Shown: positions 1 through 6,974, counted from the stretch's first letter. The stretch is DNA of 20,686 nt from DATKZH01 sp964475955 (GCA_964475955.1 CAYYZY010000142.1:1-20686), one strand, 5' to 3'. Translations and numbers: made by a program. Notes: generated from the sequence alone by a model not told the origin.

Positions 1-1
1 C

Positions 2-33
2 TCACCCCGTCACCCCTTCACCCTGTCACCCCT
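2..33. repeat. 8-bp tandem repeat (TCACCCCK-like), about 4 units
   Basis: Four consecutive 8-bp units (TCACCCCG, TCACCCCT, TCACCCTG, TCACCCCT) with a degenerate fifth precede the first gene. The tract is pyrimidine-only on this strand apart from one A per unit and the G at the end of two units. It lies about 30 bp upstream of the SDR start codon, in its probable leader or promoter region, and the window edge cuts off anything further upstream. I infer a microsatellite-like dispersed repeat and see no regulatory logic in it. Confidence 0.55.
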
Positions 34-61
34 CGCCCCTGCAACCTGGAGACGCGGTCCG

Positions 62-925
62 ATGCAGAACCATCCGAACGCTCCCCCGGCTGTGGTGATC
101 ACCGGCGCTTCGACGGGCATCGGGGCCGCCTGTGCGCGGGATCTCGACCAGCGCGGGTTCCGCGTGTTCGCCGGAGTGCGGTCGGAGGCCGACGGCGAGC
201 GCCTCCGCCGGCACGCCTCCGAACGGCTCGCGCCGCTACGGATCGACGTGACCGAGCCGGAGCGGATCGCCGCGGCAGCCGAGCAGGTGGCCGCCGCGGT
301 GGGCGAGGCGGGGCTGGCCGGGCTGGTGAACAACGCGGGCATCCTCGTCTCGGGCCCGCTGGAGCTGGTCGCGTTGGACGCCCTGCGACGGCAGCTCGAG
401 GTGAACGTCGTCGGCCCGGTGGCGGTCACCCAGGCGATGCTGCCGCTTTTGCGCGTGGGGCGCGGGCGGATCGTCAACGTCGGCTCGATCAGCGGCCGGG
501 TCGCCGCCCCGTGCCTCGGGCCGTACGCGGCCTCGAAGTTCGCGCTGGAGGCCCTGAGCGACGCCCTGCGCGTCGAGCTGGCGGGGTGGGGCATCTCGGT
601 GTCGATCGTCGAGCCCGACGCCGTCCGAACCCCGATCTGGGACAAGACCCTCGACAGCCGCGAATCGCCGGCCCCGGCGCCTTCGGAAGCCGCCGGCCTC
701 TACGACGAGGAACTGCTCGCCCTGCGCAAGGCGACCTACACGATGGGCCGCACGGGCATGCCGGTCGAGCGGGTCGTCCGGGCCGTTCGCCACGCCCTCT
801 GCGCCCGGCGCCCGAGGACGCGCTACCCGGTCGGCCTTCGCGCCCACCTCGCCTTCTGGGCCGCCCGGCACCTCCCCGACCGGCTGCGCGACTGGTTCAT
901 CGTCCGGGCGATGTGGCCGCGTTGA
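62..925 (+). CDS. SDR family NAD(P)-dependent oxidoreductase
   Basis: A classical short-chain dehydrogenase/reductase of 287 aa. Seen: the Rossmann cofactor motif TGASTGIG at residues 14-21, NNAG at 90-93, N115 in the EVNVVG strand, the catalytic Ser in GSISG (S142), and Tyr155/Lys159 in YAASK, so the Asn-Ser-Tyr-Lys tetrad is complete. PDAVRT at 185-190 matches the usual PGxxxT segment after strand 6. The length is normal for a classical SDR with a C-terminal extension (about 250 plus 35 aa). The substrate cannot be read from the sequence; the extension resembles SDRs annotated as retinol/3-ketosteroid-like. The ATG at 62 follows a weak purine stretch (CTGGAG, about 10 nt upstream). It is followed on the same strand by a sulfatase 123 bp downstream, probably a separate unit. 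Confidence 0.9.
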   Translation: MQNHPNAPPAVVITGASTGIGAACARDLDQRGFRVFAGVRSEADGERLRRHASERLAPLRIDVTEPERIAAAAEQVAAAVGEAGLAGLVNNAGILVSGPLELVALDALRRQLEVNVVGPVAVTQAMLPLLRVGRGRIVNVGSISGRVAAPCLGPYAASKFALEALSDALRVELAGWGISVSIVEPDAVRTPIWDKTLDSRESPAPAPSEAAGLYDEELLALRKATYTMGRTGMPVERVVRAVRHALCARRPRTRYPVGLRAHLAFWAARHLPDRLRDWFIVRAMWPR

Positions 926-939
926 CGGGCGTCGCGGGC

Positions 940-968
940 TTGTGCCGGCGCGTCGGCCCGGCTATCGT
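940..968 (+). promoter_or_regulatory. weak sigma70-like promoter candidate for the sulfatase gene
   Basis: TTGTGC at 940-945, a 17-nt spacer and TATCGT at 963-968 sit about 80 nt before the sulfatase ATG, in the 123-bp gap after the SDR gene. Both boxes deviate from consensus, and in DNA this GC-rich such a match has only modest weight. The rest of the gap shows no hairpin followed by a T-run. Confidence 0.22.
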
Positions 969-1048
969 TGGGGGGCGGACCGCGCGATGCGACTCCGCTC
1001 CGACCGAGGTTGCCAACTGCCCACCGAAGCGCATCAGGAGACGCCGTC

Positions 1049-2467
1049 ATGAACGCTTGCGCCCGTCGCCGTCACGCCCTTGCATGGGTGTTGGCCGCAG
1101 CCGCCCTGTGGGGGCTTTCGCCGCTGGTCGCAGCGGACGCCGAGCGGCCCAACTTCGTGATCCTTTTCGCCGACGACCTGGGCTACGGCGACCTGGGCTG
1201 CCAGGGGCATCCGCAATTCAAGACGCCCGCCCTCGACCGAATGGCCGCCGAGGGCGTGCGACTCACCGACTTCTACGTGCCCGTGCCGTACTGCGCCCCC
1301 TCGCGCGGCACGATCATGACCGGCCGCTACCCCTGGCGGCACGGCGTGATCCGCAACCCGTGCCCCGACGCGGGCGTCAACGACGTGGGCATCCCCGCCT
1401 CGGAGGTCACGCTCGGCGAGGCTCTCCAGGCGGCCGGCTACGCCACCTGCTGCATCGGCAAGTGGCACCTGGGCCACAAGCCCCCGTTCTACCCCATCCG
1501 CAACGGGTTCGACGAGTACCTCGGCATCCTCTACTCCAACGACATGCGCCCCGTCGAGCTGATCGACGGCAACCGGGTCGTCGAGTACCCGGTCGTCCAG
1601 GCGACGCTCACCAACCGGTACACCGAGCGGGCGATCCGCTTCCTCGAGAAGAGCAAGGACCGGCCGTTCTTCCTCTATTTGCCCCACGCCATGCCGCACA
1701 AACCGCTGGCCGCCTCCGAGGACTTCTACAAACAGAGCGGCACCGGGCTCTACGGCGACGTGATCGCCGAGCTCGACTGGTCGGTGGCCCAAATCCTCGC
1801 CAAGCTCGAGGAGCTGGGGCTCGACGAGAAGACGCTCGTCGTGTTCACCTCCGACAACGGCCCCTGGTTCGGCGGTAGCTCGGGCGGACTGCGCGGCATG
1901 AAAGGGCAAACGTGGGAGGGCGGCATCCGCGTGCCGATGATCGCCCGATGGCCGGGCAAGATCCCGCCGGGGCGCGTCGTCCACGAGCCGGCCGGCACGA
2001 TCGACCTCTTCCCCACGCTGCTTGGGCTGGCCGGCGCCCACCTGCCCGACGACGGCGTGATCGACGGCTGCGACCTCCTGCCGCTACTGACCTCCGACGC
2101 CCCCAGCCCGCACGAGGCGCTTTTTGCGATGAGCGGCCCGAACCTGATGACCGTGCGCAGCGGCCGCTGGAAGCTGCACGTCAAGGCGCCGCCCAAGTGG
2201 CCCAAGCACCTGAAGCGCGACTGGGTCGACCCGCGCGGTCCGGACGGCGTGACCATCCTCGCCCCGTACGAGCAGGCCACGCCCGCCGACCACCCCGACG
2301 TGCTGACCGGCGACCCGGCCGAGCCGATGATGCTCTTCGACCTCGAGGCCGACCCTTCCGAGCAGCACAACGTCGCCGCGGAGCACCCCGAAGTCGTCGC
2401 GCGGCTCAAGCGTCTCTTTGACGAGATGAACGCCCAGGTGCCGCGCCCCGAGCCGAAGGCGAAGTGA
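1049..2467 (+). CDS. exported sulfatase (type I, formylglycine-dependent)
   Basis: A 472-aa arylsulfatase-family hydrolase that cleaves sulfate esters, probably from polysaccharides or another organic sulfate. The start at 1049 is chosen over an upstream in-frame ATG at 968 because AGGAG (1036-1040) is well spaced and because it gives a signal peptide: RRR followed by a hydrophobic stretch (LAWVLAAAALWGL) and an LVAAD cleavage region near residue 29. Seen: metal-binding ADDLGYGD (D42, D43), the sulfatase signature CAPSRGTIMTGR whose Cys82 would be converted to formylglycine (C-x-P-S-R type), GKWHLG (K138, H140), H213, and FTSDNG (D269, N270). All core catalytic positions are present. A formylglycine-generating enzyme is not in the window. 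Many secreted sulfatases are a hallmark of Planctomycetota. The sulfated substrate is unknown. Confidence 0.95.
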   Translation: MNACARRRHALAWVLAAAALWGLSPLVAADAERPNFVILFADDLGYGDLGCQGHPQFKTPALDRMAAEGVRLTDFYVPVPYCAPSRGTIMTGRYPWRHGVIRNPCPDAGVNDVGIPASEVTLGEALQAAGYATCCIGKWHLGHKPPFYPIRNGFDEYLGILYSNDMRPVELIDGNRVVEYPVVQATLTNRYTERAIRFLEKSKDRPFFLYLPHAMPHKPLAASEDFYKQSGTGLYGDVIAELDWSVAQILAKLEELGLDEKTLVVFTSDNGPWFGGSSGGLRGMKGQTWEGGIRVPMIARWPGKIPPGRVVHEPAGTIDLFPTLLGLAGAHLPDDGVIDGCDLLPLLTSDAPSPHEALFAMSGPNLMTVRSGRWKLHVKAPPKWPKHLKRDWVDPRGPDGVTILAPYEQATPADHPDVLTGDPAEPMMLFDLEADPSEQHNVAAEHPEVVARLKRLFDEMNAQVPRPEPKAK

Positions 2468-2602
2468 GACCGGGTAGCCCCGAGGGTCTTCCGCGCTAGG
2501 CTCTGCTACTCGGAGAGACTCGTTCGGAAAACCGTCGCGCTTTGCGCAGCAACAGGCGGATTGCGTCGCGCGAATTCATCGGTGCCACCCGCGTTTCGAT
2601 GA

Positions 2603-3493
2603 CTAAATGACCCCGGGCGGTTCCGGTGCGCACGCCTGGGCCATCTCGCAGGCGTGGTAGCTGGAGCGGACGAACGGCCCGCTGGCCACCTGGCGGAAGC
2701 CGAGTTGCCGGGCGGCGCGCCCCAGGGCGTCGAACTCCTCGGGCGGCAGGTAGCGCTCGACGGGCATCTGGTCGGCCGAGGGCCGGAGGTACTGGCCGAG
2801 GGTGAGCATCTGGCAGCCGGCGTCGTGCAGGTCGGCGAGCGTGTCGAGCAGCTCCTCAGGCGTTTCCCCCAGACCGAGGATGAGGCCGGTCTTGGTCCGG
2901 GTGGCCGGGCTGCGCCGCCGGATGCGGCGGAAGGTCTCCAGCGTCCAGCGGTAGTCGACCTTCGGGCTGCGCACGGGACGGAAAAGCCGCGGCACGGTCT
3001 CGGTGTTGTAGTTGTACACGTCGGGCGCCGCGTCGAGCACGCGGTCGACGGCCGCCGGGTTGCCGGCGAAGTCAGAGGGAAGCACCTCGGTCGCGGCGCC
3101 GGTCGCCTCGCGCACGGCGACCACGGTTCGGGCGAAGTGCTCGGCGCCGCCGTCGGGGAGGTCGTCGCGCGTGACGCAGGTGATGACCACGTGGCGGAGC
3201 CCCAGGCGCCGGGCCGCTTCGGCCACGCGTGCCGGCTCATCCGGGTCGGGGGGGCGCGGCCGGCCCGTGGCCACGTTGCAGAAGCGGCAGCAGCGCGTGC
3301 AGACGTCGCCCAGGATCATGAAGGTGGCCGTCTTCCGGGCGTAGCACTCCATGCGGTTGGGGCAGCGCGCGTGATCGCACACCGTCTGGAGGCAAAGCTC
3401 GCGAATCACGCCCTCAGTGAAGTGGTTCGCGTTCCCCTTGGGCACGTTTCGCTTCAGCCAACGAGGCAAGTTGCAGGGTGCGGAATCGGTCAT
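2603..3493 (-). CDS. lipA: lipoyl synthase (radical SAM)
   Basis: Inserts two sulfurs into octanoyl groups bound to lipoyl domains, giving the lipoyl cofactor of 2-oxoacid dehydrogenases and GcvH. Seen in the 296-aa product: the auxiliary-cluster motif C-x4-C-x5-C at C39, C44, C50; the radical-SAM motif C-x3-C-x2-C at C65, C69, C72; GLGET (SAM binding) and YNYNTETVPRLF in the barrel; and the C-terminal RSSYHA, whose serine ligates the auxiliary cluster in known LipA. Length is normal. It lies downstream of lipB on the same strand, 135 bp apart, and that gap holds a 40-bp palindrome, so co-transcription is plausible but attenuation or separate initiation is possible. It converges on the sulfatase gene; the 135-bp gap at 2468-2602 has no convincing terminator. 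Confidence 0.96.
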   Translation of the reverse strand: MTDSAPCNLPRWLKRNVPKGNANHFTEGVIRELCLQTVCDHARCPNRMECYARKTATFMILGDVCTRCCRFCNVATGRPRPPDPDEPARVAEAARRLGLRHVVITCVTRDDLPDGGAEHFARTVVAVREATGAATEVLPSDFAGNPAAVDRVLDAAPDVYNYNTETVPRLFRPVRSPKVDYRWTLETFRRIRRRSPATRTKTGLILGLGETPEELLDTLADLHDAGCQMLTLGQYLRPSADQMPVERYLPPEEFDALGRAARQLGFRQVASGPFVRSSYHACEMAQACAPEPPGVI

Positions 3494-3561
3494 GAGTGCT
3501 TGGTTCGGAGGAGCGGCAGGGGGGCCCTCGCCGTTCGCAACGGCACGGCGCCCAAGGTCGT

Positions 3562-3601
3562 TGTTCGCTCCGCGAACAAGCGCTTGTTCGCGGAGCGAAC
3601 A
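3562..3601. repeat. 40-bp perfect palindrome between lipB and lipA
   Basis: Bases 3562-3601 read identically on both strands. The half-site is TGTTCGCTCCGCGAACAAGC, joined directly to its reverse complement with no spacer. Within each arm GTTCGCTCCGCGAAC is itself nearly palindromic. A further copy of the 12-mer CGCGGAGCGAAC follows at 3610-3621, 21 bp from the copy at 3589-3600. There is no T-run in either direction, so it is not a textbook intrinsic terminator. It fills the only non-coding gap of the lipBA pair. It could be a cruciform or processing element, a dimeric operator, or a dispersed palindromic repeat. Confidence 0.9.
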
Positions 3602-3628
3602 CCGACCATCGCGGAGCGAACCGAGCGA

Positions 3629-4360
3629 TCACGATCGCAGCGCGGGCCTCCGCCGCAACATGGGGTGCCCCGTGTGCAGGTGGTATCGTGGGCAGCCCAG
3701 GGCCTCGGCCAACCGGGGGATCAACGCTGCCCGAACACTCGTCATTTTAGCGGGCCCCTGGCGCTCGGCCACCAGGGAGCTCATCCGGGTGGCTGGGTCG
3801 AGATTGCCTTCCAGCACCCGGAACAGTCCCAGCGAGGGGGAGACGTTGACGAAGGCCCCGTGGTAGGTGACGCCGTCGCGCACGGCCACGCCGCAGGCCG
3901 CCACCTGGCCGGTCCGGCCCCAGATGCCGGGCTGGTCGGCGCGCGTCGACACCCGGAACCCCAGCTCTTCGAGCGTTTGGGCGAGGCCCTCATGGAGTCG
4001 TGCGAGATACCCGCCGACAAAGAGGCCGAGCGGGCGAAGCGGCACGATCGGATAGACGGCCAACTGGCCCGGGGCGTGCACCAGGCACGGGCCGCCCCGC
4101 TTCACCCAGCGGACCTGGAGCCGACCGTTTCGGATCAGCCGGGCGTCGCGCCGGATTTCGCCGGGCGAGCCTTCCCGGCCCACGGTGACCACGCCTGGGT
4201 GCTCGCACAGCAGGAGGCAGGCCGGGGCGTCGCCGCACGCGGCGGCTCGCCGGACCAGCCTGCGCTGAAGCGCCAAACAGCGACCGAAGTCGATTCGCCC
4301 CAACAGGTGGGCTTCCATCGCGGGGGCGAGTGCGTCGTTGGCCGGCGGGCGTTGCGGCAT
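3629..4360 (-). CDS. lipB: divergent LipB-type octanoyltransferase lacking canonical Cys/Lys
   Basis: Belongs to the biotin/lipoate ligase fold family and probably moves octanoate from ACP to lipoyl domains ahead of LipA. Family features seen (numbering from an upstream TTG at 4396): CEHPGVVTVGREG (64-76), KRGGPCLVHAPGQLAVYPI (99-117; the family form is RGGxxTYHGPGQ, with His108 kept) and GVAVRDGVTYHGAFVNVSP (169-187). Odd: the lysine of the family RKIAxxG motif is Gln164, and the PCG cysteine is absent (region LEGNLDP, 195-201). Cys104 and Cys168 are the only cysteines near the site. I placed the start at the ATG at 4360 (243 aa); the TTG at 4396 (255 aa) and the ATG at 4318 (229 aa) are alternatives, and none has a clear Shine-Dalgarno. 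It lies upstream of lipA and is divergent from smpB. Confidence 0.85.
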   Translation of the reverse strand: MPQRPPANDALAPAMEAHLLGRIDFGRCLALQRRLVRRAAACGDAPACLLLCEHPGVVTVGREGSPGEIRRDARLIRNGRLQVRWVKRGGPCLVHAPGQLAVYPIVPLRPLGLFVGGYLARLHEGLAQTLEELGFRVSTRADQPGIWGRTGQVAACGVAVRDGVTYHGAFVNVSPSLGLFRVLEGNLDPATRMSSLVAERQGPAKMTSVRAALIPRLAEALGCPRYHLHTGHPMLRRRPALRS

Positions 4361-4368
4361 CGGAACGG

Positions 4369-4397
4369 TTGAGTTCTGGCAGCTCGGATCGTACAAA
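4369..4397 (+). promoter_or_regulatory. promoter candidate for smpB
   Basis: TTGAGT (4369-4374), a 17-nt spacer and TACAAA (4392-4397) match sigma70 boxes moderately and would give a leader of about 185 nt before the smpB start. The leader is rich in dyads, including GGCCGGCGACGGCCGG around 4419 and CCGGGCC repeats around 4501-4520. On the minus strand a GATAAT (complement of 4438-4443) could serve lipB, but no matching -35 is visible. Confidence 0.28.
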
Positions 4398-4577
4398 GGG
4401 GGGAGACGGTCGTCGGCCGGCGACGGCCGGTCGTCGAATTATCTCGATCGACGCCGACGACGAAACCCCAGTTGCCGCCGCTCTCGCACCTGCCCAACGA
4501 CCGGGCCCTCACCCGGGCCGGTGGGCTCGCAAGCCGGGCCGCGTGACCGGGGGTGAGTTCGCGGAGCGGCGCCTGTC

Positions 4578-4593
4578 AGGAGGCCCAGCCACG
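4578..4593 (+). promoter_or_regulatory. perfect Shine-Dalgarno placing an ACG start codon for smpB
   Basis: AGGAGG at 4578-4583 is followed after 7 nt by ACG (4591-4593), in frame with SmpB and exactly where family members begin (M-A-K-N-R-K...). No ATG, GTG or TTG lies at a useful distance from this site. The only upstream near-standard codon is a GTG at 4543 with no purine-rich sequence before it. Confidence 0.65.
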
Positions 4594-5088
4594 GCCAAGA
4601 ACCGGAAGCAAGCCAAGAAGGGCTCGGCCGCGCCGAGCGAGAACGAGCGGCTCATTGCCCAAAACCGCAAGGCGCGGCACAACTACCAGGTGCTCGACAC
4701 GCTGGAGTGCGGCATCGTGCTGGTGGGCAGCGAGGTGAAAAGCCTCCGCGCCGGCCGCATGTCGCTCGAGGAGGCGTACGCGCGCGTCAAGAACGGGGAA
4801 GTCTGGCTCGTGGGCTGCGACATCCCGGAATACGTCGACGCCAATCGGTTGAACCACGCTCCGCGCCGGCCGCGCAAACTCTTGCTGCACCGCCGGGAGA
4901 TCCGCCGCTTCGCCGCCCAGGCCTACCAAAAGGGGCTGACGCTGGTCCCCCTGAAGATGTATTTCAAGCGAGGTCGCGCCAAGGTCCTGCTGGGCGTATG
5001 CCGGGGAAAGCAGAAGCACGACAAGCGCGAGGCGATGAAGAACGCGGAGGCCCGGCGCGACATCCAGCGGGCAGTCCGGCGACGGTAG
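4591..5088 (+). CDS. smpB: SsrA-binding protein SmpB (probable ACG start)
   Basis: Binds tmRNA and delivers it to stalled ribosomes for trans-translation. Seen in the 165-aa product: GIVLVGSEVKSLRAG (the strand/loop motif of the tmRNA-binding OB fold), EVWLVGCDIPEY, RPRKLLLHRREIRRF, KGLTLVPLKMYFKRGRAKV, and the basic tail DKREAMKNAEARRDIQRAVRRR that enters the ribosomal mRNA channel. From the ACG at 4591 the N-terminus and length match ordinary SmpB (about 155-165 aa). Starting at the GTG at 4543 would add 16 atypical residues without a ribosome-binding site. The frame is open far upstream, but that region does not resemble SmpB. No tmRNA gene is visible here. The ricT-like gene follows after 269 bp. 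Confidence 0.93.
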   Translation, partial: TAKNRKQAKKGSAAPSENERLIAQNRKARHNYQVLDTLECGIVLVGSEVKSLRAGRMSLEEAYARVKNGEVWLVGCDIPEYVDANRLNHAPRRPRKLLLHRREIRRFAAQAYQKGLTLVPLKMYFKRGRAKVLLGVCRGKQKHDKREAMKNAEARRDIQRAVRRR

Positions 5089-5229
5089 CCGGGGTTTCGG
5101 ACTACTCGCGCGCCCCCCCAATCGCAGGGCGTCGCCCAGGAGCGATTCCTCGGCCAAGTCCGTCGCGAGACGGCGAAGTGGAGCCGAGCGCGGTCCGAAT
5201 GCCTCCGAATTGCCTACCAAGTTGTTCTC

Positions 5230-5258
5230 TTTTCGCGGAACGACCCGACCGGTATACT
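5230..5258 (+). promoter_or_regulatory. weak promoter candidate for the RicT-like gene
   Basis: A TATACT -10 at 5253-5258 lies 17 nt after a poor -35 (TTTTCG, 5230-5235) in the 269-bp gap between smpB and the PSP1 gene. The -10 is good for such GC-rich DNA; the -35 is not. Confidence 0.28.
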
Positions 5259-5271
5259 TGCATCGGTTATA

Positions 5272-5334
5272 CGGGCCCGCCGCTGGAGGAAGCCCCGGTT
5301 CACGGCAGGCTTCCGCGTCGGGGCCCGGGTTTTC
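5272..5334 (+). terminator. leader hairpin, possible attenuator, before the RicT-like gene
   Basis: CGGGCCC (5272-5278) pairs with GGGCCCG (5321-5327), and GGAAGCC (5288-5294) pairs with GGCTTCC (5308-5314), forming one long interrupted stem with a 13-nt loop. GGGTTTT follows directly (5328-5334). It stands between the candidate promoter and the ATG at 5358, so it could end readthrough from smpB or attenuate the downstream gene. The T-run is short. Confidence 0.4.
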
Positions 5335-5357
5335 CCAAGCGGTTTCCTTAGCCTTCC

Positions 5358-6203
5358 ATGTCGAAGTACGTCGCCCGATACGGCGCAATGCGACTATTGG
5401 GGGTATTCGTCTGCCCCGACAAAAGGGAGTACTCGCGAGGGGTGCGCGTGATCCTCCGGACCGACCGGGGACTCGAGGCGGGGCAGATTCTCTGCGAGGC
5501 GCTCCCGGAGGCCGTCGAGCGCCTCAAGGACCCCGCCGAGGGCCAGATCCTGCGCGCGATGACTGCCGACGACGCCAACGAGCTCTCGCGCATGCACCAG
5601 CAGGAGAAGGAGGAGCGGGAGGTCTGCCTGGGGTGCATCGAGAAGCTGGGGCTGGAGATGCACCTGGTCGACGTGGAGCACCTGTTCGGCGGGGAGCGGA
5701 TCGTGGTCTACTACCTGGCCGACGGCCGGGTCGACTTCCGCGAATTGGTGAGGATGCTGGCCGGCGAATTCCAGACGCGCATCGAGATGCGGCAGATCGG
5801 CGTGCGCGACGAGGCCAAGCTGATGGCCGACTACGGCGATTGCGGCAACCCGGTCTGCTGCAACAACCACCTGGCCTCGATGCCCCCCGTCTCGATGAAG
5901 ATGGCCAAGTTGCAGAAGGCCACGCTCGATCCGACCAAGATCTCCGGCCGTTGTGGACGATTGAAATGCTGTCTGCGCTTCGAGTACGAAACCTACGAGC
6001 ACATCCAGAAAGAATTGCCCTCGATCGGCGCCCGCGTGCTCACCCCCGAGGGCCGGGGCCGCGTGGTCGGGCACGAAATCCTGGCCGGGCAGGTCCTGGT
6101 GGAGACCGAAGACCGGGTCCGCAAGCTCGTCGATCTGGCCGACGTCTCGCTGCTGAAGGACGCGAAGCGGTCGGGCGGCGGCCCCGGCTCGCGGAAGTCA
6201 TAG
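5358..6203 (+). CDS. PSP1-domain protein, RicT/YaaT-like
   Basis: A 281-aa protein of the PSP1 C-terminal family. In Bacillus RicT (YaaT) belongs to the Fe-S-carrying RicAFT complex that works with RNase Y and in developmental phosphorelay control; here the function is inferred only. Seen: PSP1 core at about 10-140, then the cysteine set C162, C167, C168 (DCGNPVCCNNH) and C199, C204, C205 (ISGRCGRLKCCLRFE), with VSMKMAKLQKATLDPTKISG between them, which is the RicT signature spacing. A C-terminal segment (210-281) adds a small beta-rich tail (GARVLTPEGRGRVVGHEILAGQVLVETEDR). Neighbours ricA and ricF are not seen. The ATG at 5358 fits the family N-terminus (SKYVARYGAMRLLGVF). A GGCCCC/GGGGCC hairpin (6210-6232) follows the stop without a T-run. 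Confidence 0.88.
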   Translation: MSKYVARYGAMRLLGVFVCPDKREYSRGVRVILRTDRGLEAGQILCEALPEAVERLKDPAEGQILRAMTADDANELSRMHQQEKEEREVCLGCIEKLGLEMHLVDVEHLFGGERIVVYYLADGRVDFRELVRMLAGEFQTRIEMRQIGVRDEAKLMADYGDCGNPVCCNNHLASMPPVSMKMAKLQKATLDPTKISGRCGRLKCCLRFEYETYEHIQKELPSIGARVLTPEGRGRVVGHEILAGQVLVETEDRVRKLVDLADVSLLKDAKRSGGGPGSRKS

Positions 6204-6263
6204 GGAAGAGGCCCCGCGGTGGCCGAGGGGCCATGGGAACCGGTTCGACTCCCCCGACGCACG

Positions 6264-6399
6264 AATACGACAGCGCAGGTTCAACTCGGATGCGGGATTG
6301 GGCAGCCTCGAGCGGTGTCCAGATTTCCCAAAGTGATGACGCGTTTTGCCCCGCTTCACGTCGAAGTCGGCCGTTGGTCAATCTTGCGCTGTAGTACCA
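6264..6399 (+). repeat. MITE-like repeat, copy 1
   Basis: This 136-bp segment recurs at 7278-7413 in the same orientation with 6 mismatches (about 96% identity) and no indels. Its ends are inverted repeats: TACGACAGCGCAGG at the left (from 6266) and CTTGCGCTGTAGTA at the right, 12 of 14 matching when one is reversed. Both ends carry the dinucleotide TA, as expected if the target site is TA. It has no start codon or recognisable coding content. It ends 26 bp before the ATG of the Minf_1886 gene, so it must supply much of that gene's upstream region. Confidence 0.85.
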
Positions 6400-6425
6400 G
6401 ACCCAACCCGATCAGGCAAGTAGTT

Positions 6426-6884
6426 ATGTTCGATCTTTCACGAGACCTGGCCGAACTCCTGGAAGAGGACCCGCGCTACGACGTGGCCGCCTATGAGTTC
6501 GTGTTCAGCGCGCTGCACTACGCCCAGAGCGTGCTCCAGATGGGCGCCGAACAGCCCAGCGAGCCGGCAACCCTCCCCGAGGGACTCGACGGTATCGAGG
6601 AAGACGAAGAAGACGAAGCCGACGAGCCGCAACAGCACGTCACCGGGCAGGAACTGTGCGAAGCCATCCGCCAGTACGCCCTTCATCAGTACGGCTACAT
6701 GGCCAAGACGGTGCTGAACAGTTGGGGCGTGCAATCCACGGGCGACTTCGGCGAGATCGTGTTCAACCTGATTCGGTTCGGCCGCATGCGCAAAACCAGA
6801 AACGACCGCCGCGAGGATTTCGACGACGTCTTCGACTTCGAGACCGCCTTCGAGCAGGAGTTCAAGATCGTCCCCCCCCGCTGA
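6426..6884 (+). CDS. Minf_1886 family protein (function unknown)
   Basis: A 152-aa protein that I recognise as the uncharacterised Minf_1886 family, common in Planctomycetota and Verrucomicrobiota. Seen: an N-terminal DPRYDVAAYEFVFSALHYAQ block (15-34), the conserved HVTGQELCEAIRQYALHQYGYMAKTVL region (71-97), then NSWGVQSTGDFGEIVFNLIRFG (98-119) and RREDFDDVFDFETAF (128-142). Between the first two blocks is a very acidic linker (GIEEDEEDEADEP, 56-68). No signal peptide or membrane segment. The ATG at 6426 matches the family N-terminus. The reading frame is also open upstream through the MITE copy, giving a longer version from 6219, but that extension is repeat-derived and I reject it. The gene is flanked by MITE copies on both sides. 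Confidence 0.85.
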   Translation: MFDLSRDLAELLEEDPRYDVAAYEFVFSALHYAQSVLQMGAEQPSEPATLPEGLDGIEEDEEDEADEPQQHVTGQELCEAIRQYALHQYGYMAKTVLNSWGVQSTGDFGEIVFNLIRFGRMRKTRNDRREDFDDVFDFETAFEQEFKIVPPR

Positions 6885-6919
6885 GCGCAGCATCGAAAAC
6901 GGCGTTCGGCAGGGTGCCG

Positions 6920-6974
6920 CGGGCGCGTCGCCCGTGCGTGGATGTGGACTTACGGCACGGGCAAGATGCCCGTG
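6920..6974. repeat. two perfect short hairpins (CGGGCG..., CACGGGCA...)
   Basis: CGGGCG-CGT-CGCCCG at 6920-6934 and CACGGGCA-AGA-TGCCCGTG at 6956-6974 are two perfect stem-loops, 6 bp and 8 bp with 3-nt loops, in the 188-bp gap after the Minf_1886 gene. Neither is followed by a T-run. They share the GGGC core and could be one dispersed palindromic repeat, or an RNA-level structure at the 3' end of the upstream gene. Confidence 0.6.

Noticed and set aside
968..1048. Sulfatase start at the upstream ATG (968)
   Set aside because: It would bury the signal peptide behind 27 atypical residues; the ATG at 1049 has a good Shine-Dalgarno.
6204..6263. tRNA- or tmRNA-like 3' end (GGTTCGACTCCCC text near smpB)
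   Set aside because: The TTCGACT loop has no matching 5-bp stem, no acceptor stem or CCA can be built, and a full tmRNA would have to overlap the RicT-like gene.
5210..6394. 394-codon plus-strand frame across the RicT-like gene
   Set aside because: Arg/Pro/Gly-rich out-of-frame translation. The PSP1 frame with paired cysteine motifs is clearly the real one.
6219..6425. 69-residue N-terminal extension of the Minf_1886 protein
   Set aside because: It is translated from MITE copy 1; the family begins at the ATG at 6426.
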